A DNA stretch of 64,000 bases from an uncultured Lachnospiraceae bacterium (lineage in GTDB: Bacteria; Bacillota; Clostridia; Lachnospirales; Lachnospiraceae). This document shows, in pieces, positions 30,569-39,334 of this stretch. Where the stretch lies: positions 18,396-82,395 of the forward strand of contig CAJTTU010000001.1 of assembly GCA_910579325.1 (NCBI GenBank), written 5' to 3'. The notes below the pieces were generated by a model. That model did not search any database and was not told where the DNA came from. It saw only the letters and a program-made list of their open reading frames with translations. Both the position numbers and the translations under genes were made by a program. Each line of letters starts with the position of its first letter. The stretch's first letter is position 1.

Positions 30569-31313
30569 AAATATCGCGGACAGACCGGTTAAAATTTCCG
30601 TGAAAAATCTGAACAAATGCTTTGGTGAGCTGGAAGTGCTGAAGGATATGAGCGTGGAGGTTCATGAGGGCGAGGTGGTCTGCCTGATCGGTCCTTCCGG
30701 CTCCGGAAAAAGCACGTTCCTGCGCTGCCTGAACCGGCTGGAGGCGGCCAACGGCGGCACGATCACTGTGGACGGACAGAACATAACGGATAAGAAAATC
30801 AATATCAATAAGGTCAGGGAGAACATCGGCATGGTATTCCAGCATTTTAACCTGTTCTCCAACCTGAATATTCTGAATAATATCACGCTGGCTCCCGTGG
30901 AGCTGAAACTGATGAGCAAAGAAGAGGCCCGAAAAAAAGCCATGGAGCTTCTGGAGCGGGTGGGGCTTGCGGATAAGGCGGACGCTTATCCGGCACAGCT
31001 CTCAGGCGGTCAGAAGCAGCGGTGCGCCATCGCCCGTTCCCTGGCGATGTCTCCCGACGTGATGCTGTTCGACGAGCCCACATCGGCCCTTGACCCTGAG
31101 ATGGTGGGCGAGGTGCTGGACGTGATGAAGGTGCTGGCGAAGGAAGGTATGACCATGATTATCGTTACCCATGAGATGGGCTTTGCCAGAGAGGTGGCGG
31201 ACCGGATTATCTTTATGGACGGCGGTTATATCGTGGAGGAAGGGACGCCGGATGAGATTTTCAATCATGCGAAGGAGGCGCGGACCATCAGCTTCCTGAA
31301 TAAAGTGTTATAA
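30558..31313 (+). CDS. Amino acid ABC transporter ATP-binding protein (GlnQ-like)
   Basis: 251 residues from GTG 30558, 11 bases after GGAAGG. Walker [10 protein letters not shown]-loop 'MVFQHFNLF', signature LSGGQKQR, Walker B '[16 protein letters not shown]' and switch His in '[10 protein letters not shown]' are all present. '[20 protein letters not shown]' is typical of the polar amino acid branch. It powers uptake with the permease and binding protein upstream. Confidence 0.95.
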   Translation: MENKNIADRPVKISVKNLNKCFGELEVLKDMSVEVHEGEVVCLIGPSGSGKSTFLRCLNRLEAANGGTITVDGQNITDKKININKVRENIGMVFQHFNLFSNLNILNNITLAPVELKLMSKEEARKKAMELLERVGLADKADAYPAQLSGGQKQRCAIARSLAMSPDVMLFDEPTSALDPEMVGEVLDVMKVLAKEGMTMIIVTHEMGFAREVADRIIFMDGGYIVEEGTPDEIFNHAKEARTISFLNKVL

Positions 31314-31499
31314 TCTATAATACAGATTTCAGGACATATGTGATCTGTTGTAATTTTTGCATGTTTTCATTATTTTATATAATGAGATGGATATTTAGAA
31401 GCATATCAGAAGATTTTGACGGTGTTATTTTTCATTTGGATATTCTGATAGAAGATAGAATATGATAGCTTTGGGTTTTGAGGCAGGGGTGAGACAGCT

Positions 31500-32213
31500 A
31501 TGAAACCAGTCATCGGGGTAATCCCTTTATTTGACGAGGAAAAGGACAGCATATGGATGGTGCCGGGATATATGGAAGGCATCCGGTCTGCCGGAGGGCT
31601 TCCGGTGATTCTGCCGTTAAAGGCGGATGAGGAGACGATCGCCCAGGCTTGCGGGCTGTGCGACGGATTCCTTTTTACGGGCGGGCATGATGTGGACCCG
31701 GCTTTGTACGGAGCGGAAAAGGGACCTCACTGCGGTCCGGCGAACCATGACAGGGATGTTTTGGAGAAAGCGGTTTTTGCATATGCGCTGGAAAAGGACC
31801 TGCCCGTATTTGGCATCTGCCGGGGGATTCAGCTGATTAACGTCCTTTGCGGCGGCACGCTGTATCAGGATATTCCCACGGAATACCAGGCGGAGGGCAA
31901 AGTGGAGCATCATATGAGTCCCCCTTACAACGTTCCCTGCCATCGGGTGGAGATTTTGGAGGATACACCGTTGTTTCGGCTTCTGGGCAAAGCGGAACTG
32001 GCGGTAAACAGCTATCATCATCAGGCGGTGAAAGAGCTGGCTTCGGTTTTGCGACCCATGGCTGTCTCGGAGGATGGTCTGACGGAAGCACTCTATATGC
32101 CTGAAAAACGGTTTATCCAGGCGGTACAGTGGCATCCGGAGTTCTGTGATCGTACGGATAAGGATGCGAAAAGGCTGTTCGAAAGTTTTGTGGAGGCATG
32201 TAAGCCCCTATGA
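31500..32213 (+). CDS. Gamma-glutamyl-gamma-aminobutyrate hydrolase-like class I amidotransferase
   Basis: 237 residues of the peptidase C26 family. The nucleophile Cys107 is in 'VFGICRGIQLINV', and the catalytic His212 and Glu214 are in 'VQWHPEF'. 'FTGGHDVDPALYG' near residue 60 is the PuuD-type oxyanion region. The enzyme would cut a gamma-glutamyl amide. Next to an amino acid transporter it may release glutamate from an imported conjugate, though separate transcription is possible (186-base gap). Confidence 0.87.
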   Translation: MKPVIGVIPLFDEEKDSIWMVPGYMEGIRSAGGLPVILPLKADEETIAQACGLCDGFLFTGGHDVDPALYGAEKGPHCGPANHDRDVLEKAVFAYALEKDLPVFGICRGIQLINVLCGGTLYQDIPTEYQAEGKVEHHMSPPYNVPCHRVEILEDTPLFRLLGKAELAVNSYHHQAVKELASVLRPMAVSEDGLTEALYMPEKRFIQAVQWHPEFCDRTDKDAKRLFESFVEACKPL

Positions 32214-32270
32214 GCCGTGGTCAGAAGAAAACAGACTGAAAAACATGGGAACGCAGAGATGGAGAGTGTT

Positions 32271-32864
32271 ATGGGTAGTAAACTGATTATTACAATCGGC
32301 CGTGAGTTCGGCGCGGAAGGACATGAAATCGGAAATGAGCTGGCGGAGCGCATCGGCTTCGGCCTTTATGACAAGGATATGCTGGCATTGGCGGCGGAGA
32401 AAAGCGGCATCGACGTGAAGGTGCTGGCGCCGGCGGACGAGAGCTATTATGGCCATGCCCTGAGCCCCTATCTGACTATCGGCCGTCTGAGCCCTTCCAT
32501 GGGAGATAAGCTGTTTCAGCTGCAGACGGAGATTATCCGGGATCTGGCAGCCAAGGGGTCCTGCATTATTATCGGACGGCTGGCTGACTTTATTCTCAGG
32601 GACAACCCTAACTGCATTAAGGTATTTATCTATGCGCCGTTTGAGAAGCGGGTGGAGATTATCAAAAACAAGCATGATATCTCAGAAGGCGAGGCCAAAA
32701 AGCTGGTAAAAAAGATGGATGCGGCCAGAAGAGAATATTACACCTACTATTCCAACGGAAAATGGGATAGGAAAGAGGGGAAAGATATCCTGTTAAACAG
32801 AGCTGCCTTCGGGGTGAAGGGCTGCGTGGATATTTTAGAGGCCATGGCCAAAGCCAGAATATAG
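32271..32864 (+). CDS. Cytidylate kinase-like family protein
   Basis: 198 residues from ATG 32271 (after GGAGAG); in-frame ATG at 32259 is also possible. 'KLIITIGREFGAEGHEIGNELAERIGFGLYDKDML' (in parts) is the P-loop-like start of AAA_26/cytidylate-kinase-2 proteins, which lack a standard GKS loop. 'FIYAPFEKRVEIIK' and 'AARREYYTYYSNGKW' are also typical. The family is abundant in Clostridia; its substrate is not established. A good terminator follows. Confidence 0.85.
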   Translation: MGSKLIITIGREFGAEGHEIGNELAERIGFGLYDKDMLALAAEKSGIDVKVLAPADESYYGHALSPYLTIGRLSPSMGDKLFQLQTEIIRDLAAKGSCIIIGRLADFILRDNPNCIKVFIYAPFEKRVEIIKNKHDISEGEAKKLVKKMDAARREYYTYYSNGKWDRKEGKDILLNRAAFGVKGCVDILEAMAKARI

Positions 32865-32882
32865 CATAAATGTAAATTACAG

Positions 32883-32922
32883 GCGGTTAATCTGTTATGA
32901 AAACAGAGGAACCGCTTTTTTT
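32883..32922 (+). terminator. Terminator after the cytidylate kinase-like gene
   Basis: GCGGTT (32883-32888) pairs with AACCGC (32910-32915), with an inner CTGTT/AACAG stem, followed by seven T. Confidence 0.85.
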
Positions 32923-33053
32923 ATATCATAGGAAAGTTCGACGAACTTCCCTATGATATAAAAAGCCCTCCGGGCAGGATCGCACTGCGGCGGAAAGGTA
33001 AAATGTCGCCAGGACGACCCGCCGCAGGCGGAGAATCTGCCAAAGGCAGATTC
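32922..33053. repeat. Four-hairpin intergenic element
   Basis: The element starts with a 39-base palindrome (19-base arms 32922-32940 and 32942-32960, one mismatch). Then come GCCC/GGGC (32965-32975), TGCGGCGG/CCGCCGCA (32986-32993 with 33019-33026) and GAATCTGCC/GGCAGATTC (33033-33041 with 33045-33053). It has no coding potential. It looks like a clustered repeat or an RNA, not a simple terminator. Confidence 0.6.
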
Positions 33054-33099
33054 TTATTCATATCATTAGCAAATTGCTCAAATTGGGACATCCTTGTAC

Positions 33100-33128
33100 T
33101 TGATTTTCTGTTGTTTCTGCTTTAAAAT
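33100..33128 (+). promoter_or_regulatory. Promoter of the phosphorelay operon
   Basis: TTGATT (33100-33105) and TAAAAT (33123-33128) with a 17-base spacer. It lies about 55 bases upstream of the receiver gene. Confidence 0.65.
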
Positions 33129-33183
33129 ATATAAAATATGGGAGTGTATGAAATCCCAAGATCAGACTTAGGAGGGCAGCCGT

Positions 33184-33546
33184 ATGCGCAAACGTATTTT
33201 GATAGTAGATGATGATGCCATGAACTTGAAGAGAACGCAGATGATTCTGAAGAAGGAGTACAATGTGCTTCTCGCAGAATCGGGAAACGAGGCGCTTCTC
33301 AAACTTAGGAATGAAAAAATTGATCTGATTCTTTTGGACATAGCTATGCCGGTTATGGACGGCCTGGAAACCTTTAAACGGATGAAAGAGGCTTCTATCG
33401 ATATACCTGTTATTTTTTTAACGGCTTCCGGATATGAAGAGGATGTGCGGACCGCTATCAGCTTGGGGGCAGTGAATTATCTGAAGAAACCGTTTTTCCC
33501 GGATGAACTGCTGAAACGGGTTGCGCTGGGGTTGGAGGAGCAATGA
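33184..33546 (+). CDS. Stand-alone response regulator receiver (CheY-like)
   Basis: 120 residues, one receiver domain and no output domain. 'RILIVDDDAMN' gives the acidic pocket, 'LILLDIAMPVMDG' the phospho-accepting Asp, 'IFLTASG' the Thr switch, and 'YLKKPF' the Lys. It overlaps the hybrid kinase start by 4 bases (ATGA). As a domain without output, it probably carries phosphate between the kinases or acts by binding another protein. Confidence 0.92.
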   Translation: MRKRILIVDDDAMNLKRTQMILKKEYNVLLAESGNEALLKLRNEKIDLILLDIAMPVMDGLETFKRMKEASIDIPVIFLTASGYEEDVRTAISLGAVNYLKKPFFPDELLKRVALGLEEQ

Positions 33547-36524
33547 GAACAAAAGAGGAGACTAGTATCCAGTTGCTTCTGGCTAGTATTGTCACGATGT
33601 TTGGCGTGATGCTGATTCTGGTCACAGTTGCTATGTCCTGGGAGCTGTGGATGGTTCCCGTTATTTTAATTGGCAATACTATGGTGTGGTGCCTGCATAT
33701 CGGAAGGGCGGGTTCCGCAACTTTTTATGAAAACCTGTGCGCAGGGCTTTTAATGGTGGGATTTTTTTTCTTCAGCGTACATAAAGCGACTCTTTTTGAA
33801 ATGCCTGCTGTGGCCTGTATGTTGATCCTGGTTTTTTCTATGTTTAACAAAAAGCGGCTGTTGTATATGACAGCCTCCTTATATGTATTGGTTTTGCTGT
33901 ACCACTTTTTTCTCCTGTGGACAATCACCTACGATATGGGCGCACAGGAGCTGGTGCGCTTAGGGCTTGGGGGCACAGTGGTGCTTGGCGCGCTGATTAT
34001 TGCGATTTACCGGATTAACAGAAGGAGGGAAATCAGAAAGCAGTATGACAGTACCCTTGTTTTGCTGGAAGAATCAGGGAAGCAAAATGCTGAGTTTTTA
34101 TCTAATGTATCTCACGAGCTGAGAACGCCGATCAATATGGTGCTTGGGATCAGCGATGTCATATTGGAGAAAGAAATTTGTCCGGAGCTGCGGTCAGATT
34201 TGGAGTCGATCAAGATGGCGGGCAAGCGTCTGTCCAACCAGATTAATAATATGCTGGACTACACAGAGATTGTGGAGGGAACGTTGATTCCGGCGAAGGA
34301 ACCCTATATGATCACTTCTCTGTTGAATGATATCATTACGATGACAGCTATGCAGAGCGGTAAACACAATTTGGAAATGGTTTTCGATCTGGACCCTATG
34401 ATGCCGGCGGTTCTGGTGGGCGATGTGGAGAAAATATCTCATGTCATGAAGATTCTTCTGGACAATTCCATAAAGTTTACGGAAAATGGCGGCATTAATG
34501 TCTGTGTGAACGTCCGGCAGGAGGGCTATGGCGTAAACTTGATTATAGATGTTTGCGATACTGGGATCGGTATGACAAATTCTCAGCTTACGCAGATGTG
34601 CGATGATTTCTATCAGGCGGATTCCGGAAGCGGCCGTTTTGCCGGCGGACTGGGGCTGGGGCTTCCTATCGCCAGGGGCCTGCTTCACGCCATGGGTGGG
34701 TTTATACATTTTGACAGTAAAGAGCAGGAAGGTCTTAGAACCCGGATTACCATTCCTCAGGGGGTAAAGGATGACAGTCCGGCCTTGACGATTTCTCATC
34801 CGGAGCGGCTGTGCATTGCCTGCTATTTCCGTCCGGAGCGATACAACAGCGAGGAAGTCCGCGGATATTATGACAATATGATTCTGCATATGGTGGAAGG
34901 GCTTGGAATCGAGGGCTATCAGGTCCATAATTTTGAGGGGTTGCAAAAGGTGCTGGACAATCACAGCGTAACCCATTTGTTTATCGCCCAGTCCGAGTAT
35001 GAAGAAAATAGCTTTTATTACGAAGAATTGGGTTGCACTCTTCCGGTGGTTGTGATCGCTGAGCGTGATTTTCTGATGAGCAGGGACAGCCGGCTTATGG
35101 TAATCCGCAAGCCGTTTTTTGCCCTTTCTGTTGTAAATCTGTTAAACGGCATGATCGGAGAAAACGAGTTCAAAGAAGCTCAGGCCGCAGGCCGTAAGCC
35201 TTTCTCCTGTGAGAGCGTCCATGTGTTGGCTGTGGACGATGAGGAGATGAATCTGGTGGTGGCCAAGGGCGTCTTGGGCAGCTATGGAATACAGGTGGAT
35301 ACCTGCCTGAGCGGAAAAGAGGCGGTGGAGCGATGCTCCTGTACTCAGTATGACATTGTTTTTCTGGATCATATGATGCCAGGCTTTGACGGCGTGGAAA
35401 CGCTGAAACGGATTCGCGAGCTCAATAATGGAATGTATAAGGAGCTGCCGATTATTGCCTTGACTGCAAATACCATCAGCGGAGCAAGGGAAATGTTTCG
35501 CCATGAGGGCTTTACGGAGTTTATTCCGAAGCCAATTGAGCGGGCTGTTTTGGAGCGAGTGCTGCGCCGGGTACTGCCGGATGAAAGCGTGCAGTATGCG
35601 GAGACGCCGGAGAAAGAAGTTTGGTCTGAGAAGGAATTAGATTCGCAGAAGGAAAGGGCGCAGGATGGACGAGGGTCAGAAGCGGCAAGGAAAGGCGCGG
35701 ATAGCCTGGGCGCAGCGGCGATACCTAATCGGCCTTCTATTTTGAGGCGCAAAAGGAAAAAGAAGAAAAACAATCTAAATTCGGACAATATTTCGCCGAA
35801 TGAGGCTGTTCTGGCACAGGATGAACCGGAAAAAGAGGTTCTAGAAAAGGATGGGCCAGGAAAGGCTGTTCCAAATATAGATGAAATCATTCTGGAGGAG
35901 GCGGCGCCAAAGAACCCGTCAGAAGAGGATATTGCTGGGGAGACGGTTTCTGCGGAATTATCTTCGGACAAAGCAGAGAAAATATGCGAAATAAACGAAA
36001 CAGATGAGACAGACGTGGCAGACAAAACGGATGAGACGGACGAAGAAGACGAAGTGTATGAGACGGACGAAGAAGACATAACAGACGAAACGGACGAGAC
36101 AGATGAAGATCAAATAGATGAAATTGAAGACGAATATGAATACGATGAGTCTGCTGTGGGAAATCGCCCTGCTTTTTCGTTTGCGCCCCTTGCCCGAATT
36201 GGTGTCAATATACAGTTAGGACTGGATTATTGTTGCGGAGAAAATGATTTTTATCTGGAAATGCTGCAGATGTTCTATTCTCAGGCAGAGGAAAAGAAAA
36301 TGGAGCTGGAGTCCCTGTATGAAAGCGCCAACGTGGAGGACTACACGGTGAAGGTTCACGCGCTGAAAAGCACATCCATGACCATCGGCGCGGAGACGCT
36401 GGCGGAACAGGCAAGGCTGTTAGAGCAGGCCGGAAAGAAAAAGAATATGGAATACATTCGGCACGGCCACCCCATACTGCTTCGTTTGTACGATGAGGTC
36501 TGTGAGGCCATTGCCAGGTTATAA
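33543..36524 (+). CDS. Hybrid histidine kinase with receiver and HPt domains
   Basis: 993 residues. Six membrane spans (to residue ~160), HisKA with His191 in 'NVSHELRTPINM', and HATPase with 'DTGIGM' and 'GGLGLGLPIARG'. A degenerate receiver-like part follows at ~420-530, lacking a clear phospho-Asp. A true receiver has 'LAVDDEEMN' and Asp609 in 'FLDHMMPG'. After a ~190-residue linker that ends in a run of Thr-Asp-Glu repeats comes an HPt domain with His939 in 'KVHALKS'. All relay stations are in one protein. No sensor domain is seen outside the membrane part. The operon mates are the receiver before it and the kinase-DegV protein after. Confidence 0.9.
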   Translation: MRTKEETSIQLLLASIVTMFGVMLILVTVAMSWELWMVPVILIGNTMVWCLHIGRAGSATFYENLCAGLLMVGFFFFSVHKATLFEMPAVACMLILVFSMFNKKRLLYMTASLYVLVLLYHFFLLWTITYDMGAQELVRLGLGGTVVLGALIIAIYRINRRREIRKQYDSTLVLLEESGKQNAEFLSNVSHELRTPINMVLGISDVILEKEICPELRSDLESIKMAGKRLSNQINNMLDYTEIVEGTLIPAKEPYMITSLLNDIITMTAMQSGKHNLEMVFDLDPMMPAVLVGDVEKISHVMKILLDNSIKFTENGGINVCVNVRQEGYGVNLIIDVCDTGIGMTNSQLTQMCDDFYQADSGSGRFAGGLGLGLPIARGLLHAMGGFIHFDSKEQEGLRTRITIPQGVKDDSPALTISHPERLCIACYFRPERYNSEEVRGYYDNMILHMVEGLGIEGYQVHNFEGLQKVLDNHSVTHLFIAQSEYEENSFYYEELGCTLPVVVIAERDFLMSRDSRLMVIRKPFFALSVVNLLNGMIGENEFKEAQAAGRKPFSCESVHVLAVDDEEMNLVVAKGVLGSYGIQVDTCLSGKEAVERCSCTQYDIVFLDHMMPGFDGVETLKRIRELNNGMYKELPIIALTANTISGAREMFRHEGFTEFIPKPIERAVLERVLRRVLPDESVQYAETPEKEVWSEKELDSQKERAQDGRGSEAARKGADSLGAAAIPNRPSILRRKRKKKKNNLNSDNISPNEAVLAQDEPEKEVLEKDGPGKAVPNIDEIILEEAAPKNPSEEDIAGETVSAELSSDKAEKICEINETDETDVADKTDETDEEDEVYETDEEDITDETDETDEDQIDEIEDEYEYDESAVGNRPAFSFAPLARIGVNIQLGLDYCCGENDFYLEMLQMFYSQAEEKKMELESLYESANVEDYTVKVHALKSTSMTIGAETLAEQARLLEQAGKKKNMEYIRHGHPILLRLYDEVCEAIARL

Positions 36525-36548
36525 AGGAGGAACAGGAGGGAGTATGAG

Positions 36549-39248
36549 GTGTTGAAAAAGTGGTCTGACATTATTTTTAATCATAAAATCAGCCTGAGGG
36601 AACGTATGTTCCGCGTGGCCGCAAGCATCTGCATGGTCGCTCTGCTGATCATACTGCCTATGGGGAGAAACCTGATCAATCTGGGAATTCTGGCGATCAG
36701 CCTTATTGGTATGACATTGATCGTGAAAGTCAGTATTCGGAAGGAGTGCATTGACGCAGGAGCCACGGCTATTGCGCTGTTGCTGCTTTTGCTTTTTCCG
36801 ATCAGCTTTTTCTCGGCAGGCGGATTTTATAGCGGGATGCCAGAGTGGTTTGTGCTCTGCTTCGTCTATATCAGCATTACTCTGGAGGGAAGTCGAAAGC
36901 GTTTTTTTTTCCTGCTTTGTATGGCGGAGACGTTTTGCTGTTATTATGTGGCCTTTTATTTCCCGGAGTATGTGGCTCAGAATACGGCCGGTCGTTCATT
37001 TTTCGATTCGGCGTTTTCGGTGGTGCTGGTAGGACTCTTGATCAGTATCCTGATGTCTTTGCTGAGCAGGCTCTATGAAGAGGAAAACGAGCTGGCCATA
37101 CAGCAGAAGAAGGAGATCGAGGAACTGAATAAGGCGGAAAATAATTTTTTCACCAGCATGAGTCATGAGATTCGTACGCCGATCAATACGATTATCGGGT
37201 TAAATGAAATTATTTTGCGGGGTGATATTCCCGAGGACGTGGCCGAGAACGCAAAAAATATTCAGAGTGCCAGTAAAATCCTGTTGACACTGATTAACGA
37301 TATTTTGGATTTGTCTAAAATCAAATCCGGGAGTATGGAAATTATCAGCGTCTCCTATGAGACAGGCGCTATGTTCTCTGAGATTGTCAATATGATCTGG
37401 GTGAAGGCGAAGGAAAAGGGGCTGGAATTCCGTCTCCATGTGGATCCTTCGATTCCCAGTATGCTCTGCGGCGATGAGGTGCGCATCAAGCAGATTTTGA
37501 TTAATCTGCTGAATAATGCGGTTAAATATACCAGCGAAGGCTCAGTTACCCTTTCCATTCGGTGTGAACGGCTGTCATTAAATCGGGTACGTGTCTGGTA
37601 TTCGGTGGAGGATACGGGTCAGGGCGTAAAAAAGGAAAATATTCCTTATATTTTTAACGCGTTTAAACGGGTGGACGAAGAGAAAAACCGCCATATCGAG
37701 GGAACCGGCCTGGGACTCAGCATCGTGCATCAGCTGGTGGAGCTGATGGGAGGAGAGATTAGCGTCAACAGCGTTTATACCAAAGGCTCTACCTTTCTTG
37801 TGATGCTGGAGCAGGATATTGTGGATGTGAAAGAACTGGGAACCTTTACACTGGAATCCCGGGTAAGCGCCGGCAAGGGAGAACAGTACCGGCAGAGCTT
37901 TGAGGCGCCGGAGGCTCATATCCTGGTAGTGGATGATAATGAGATGAATCTGATGGTGGTGCGGAAACTGCTGACGGAGACAAAAATTCAGATCGATACG
38001 GTATTGAGCGCCGCCGAATGTCTGCGGTTGACGCAGACGCAGCATTATGACGCGATCCTGATGGATCATTTGATGCCGGAAATGGACGGAATTCAATGTC
38101 TTCATGCCTTGCGTAATCAGCCAGGCGGTTTGTGTCGGGATGTGCCGGTGATCGCGCTGACGGCCAATGCAGGGAGCGATAACCAGCAGATTTATCGAAA
38201 GGAGGGCTTCAGCGGCTACTTGGCTAAACCGGTCAGCGGCGCTTTACTGGAGGCAAGTGTGCTGAGCATTTTGCCGAAAAAGCTGGTAAAACTGAGCGAG
38301 GAGGCCATCCAGTCGGAGATCGGAAAAGACGTACTGATTTTCGAGCAGACCCAAAGACGTTCTTTGATGATCACGACGGACAGTGTCTGCGATCTGCCGG
38401 GGGCGCTGATAAAGGAATTTGGTATTTCCGTATGCCCCTATTATATCCGTACGGATCAAGGACGCTTTCTGGATGAACAGGAGCTGAGAGCAGATGAGCT
38501 GCTGTCTCATATCGAGGCAGGAAATGACGGTTATTCTCAGCCGCCGGATGTGGAGGATTACGAGAGATTTTTTGCCGAAAGGCTGACAGAGGCCCAGAAC
38601 GTGATACATATCGCTATGGCCAGGCATGCCAGTCAGGGGTATGCCAATGCCGTGGAAGCGGCAAAATCCTTTGAGAATGTCACGGTACTGGATTCCGGCC
38701 ATCTTTCCAGCAGCATGGGGCTGGTGGTGCTCTATGCCGCTTCCATGGCGGAAAATCATATGGCGAAAACAGAGATCATCAGAACCGTGAAAAAGCTGCA
38801 GCGTTATATATCATCCGCCTTTATTATCGACAGCACCCATATGATGTGCCGGGCAGGACATATTTCCAAGCGGGTACAGGCAATCTGCGACGCGCTGCTC
38901 TTGCATCCGATCATAATGCTTCGAAACAGTAAGATGGTGGTAAGCGGTGTGGAGATGGGTAGTTTTCCTCATGTGGCAAGACGTTATATCCGCAAGGTAT
39001 TTGCGAATACGAGAAATATTGATAGACGCATTCTGTTTATCACTTATTCCGGAATGGAGGGGGAAAGCATTAGGCTGGTACAGGACCTGGTGCGGCAGTA
39101 CTGCCCCTTTGAGCGTGTTTATGTACAGAAAGCATCCTCTGCCATTACCTGTAATTGCGGTCCGAGATCCTTTGGACTGCTGTTTATGAGGGTTAATGGA
39201 GTGGAGGTTTCTTTTTCTGAGGCGTCGAGGCCCCAAGCTGTCGAATAA
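36549..39248 (+). CDS. Hybrid histidine kinase fused to a DegV fatty-acid-binding domain
   Basis: 899 residues, GTG start after an AGGAGG-type site. Six membrane spans to residue ~180, HisKA with His206 in 'SMSHEIRTPINT', HATPase with 'NLLNNAVKYTSEG' and 'GTGLGLSIVHQL', and receiver with 'LVVDDNEMN' and Asp506 in 'LMDHLMPEMDG'. From residue ~605 to the end is a DegV domain: 'LMITTDSVCDLPGALIKEF', 'GYSQPPDVEDYERFF', 'TVLDSGHLSSSMGLVV', 'HMMCRAGHISKR'. DegV/FakB proteins bind fatty acids for phosphorylation by FakA. Joining one to a kinase suggests lipid-state sensing or output. The reading frame is unbroken across the junction. Confidence 0.9.
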   Translation: MLKKWSDIIFNHKISLRERMFRVAASICMVALLIILPMGRNLINLGILAISLIGMTLIVKVSIRKECIDAGATAIALLLLLLFPISFFSAGGFYSGMPEWFVLCFVYISITLEGSRKRFFFLLCMAETFCCYYVAFYFPEYVAQNTAGRSFFDSAFSVVLVGLLISILMSLLSRLYEEENELAIQQKKEIEELNKAENNFFTSMSHEIRTPINTIIGLNEIILRGDIPEDVAENAKNIQSASKILLTLINDILDLSKIKSGSMEIISVSYETGAMFSEIVNMIWVKAKEKGLEFRLHVDPSIPSMLCGDEVRIKQILINLLNNAVKYTSEGSVTLSIRCERLSLNRVRVWYSVEDTGQGVKKENIPYIFNAFKRVDEEKNRHIEGTGLGLSIVHQLVELMGGEISVNSVYTKGSTFLVMLEQDIVDVKELGTFTLESRVSAGKGEQYRQSFEAPEAHILVVDDNEMNLMVVRKLLTETKIQIDTVLSAAECLRLTQTQHYDAILMDHLMPEMDGIQCLHALRNQPGGLCRDVPVIALTANAGSDNQQIYRKEGFSGYLAKPVSGALLEASVLSILPKKLVKLSEEAIQSEIGKDVLIFEQTQRRSLMITTDSVCDLPGALIKEFGISVCPYYIRTDQGRFLDEQELRADELLSHIEAGNDGYSQPPDVEDYERFFAERLTEAQNVIHIAMARHASQGYANAVEAAKSFENVTVLDSGHLSSSMGLVVLYAASMAENHMAKTEIIRTVKKLQRYISSAFIIDSTHMMCRAGHISKRVQAICDALLLHPIIMLRNSKMVVSGVEMGSFPHVARRYIRKVFANTRNIDRRILFITYSGMEGESIRLVQDLVRQYCPFERVYVQKASSAITCNCGPRSFGLLFMRVNGVEVSFSEASRPQAVE

Positions 39249-39334
39249 TGGGCTGTATGGGGTGTTGGTCCAAGGAGTGTCGATGGATGGCAGGGATATG
39301 GGAAAAACTAGAAAAAGTGTAAAATTGACATTCT

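Noticed and set aside
35369..36079. 236-residue Ser-rich open frame antisense to the hybrid kinase
   Set aside because: It mirrors the acidic Thr-Asp-Glu repeats of the kinase linker; the plus-strand domains on both sides are intact.
35970..36140. Assembly error or tandem repeat in the kinase linker
   Set aside because: The Thr-Asp-Glu units vary at codon level and the frame continues cleanly into the HPt domain, so it looks like a real disordered linker.
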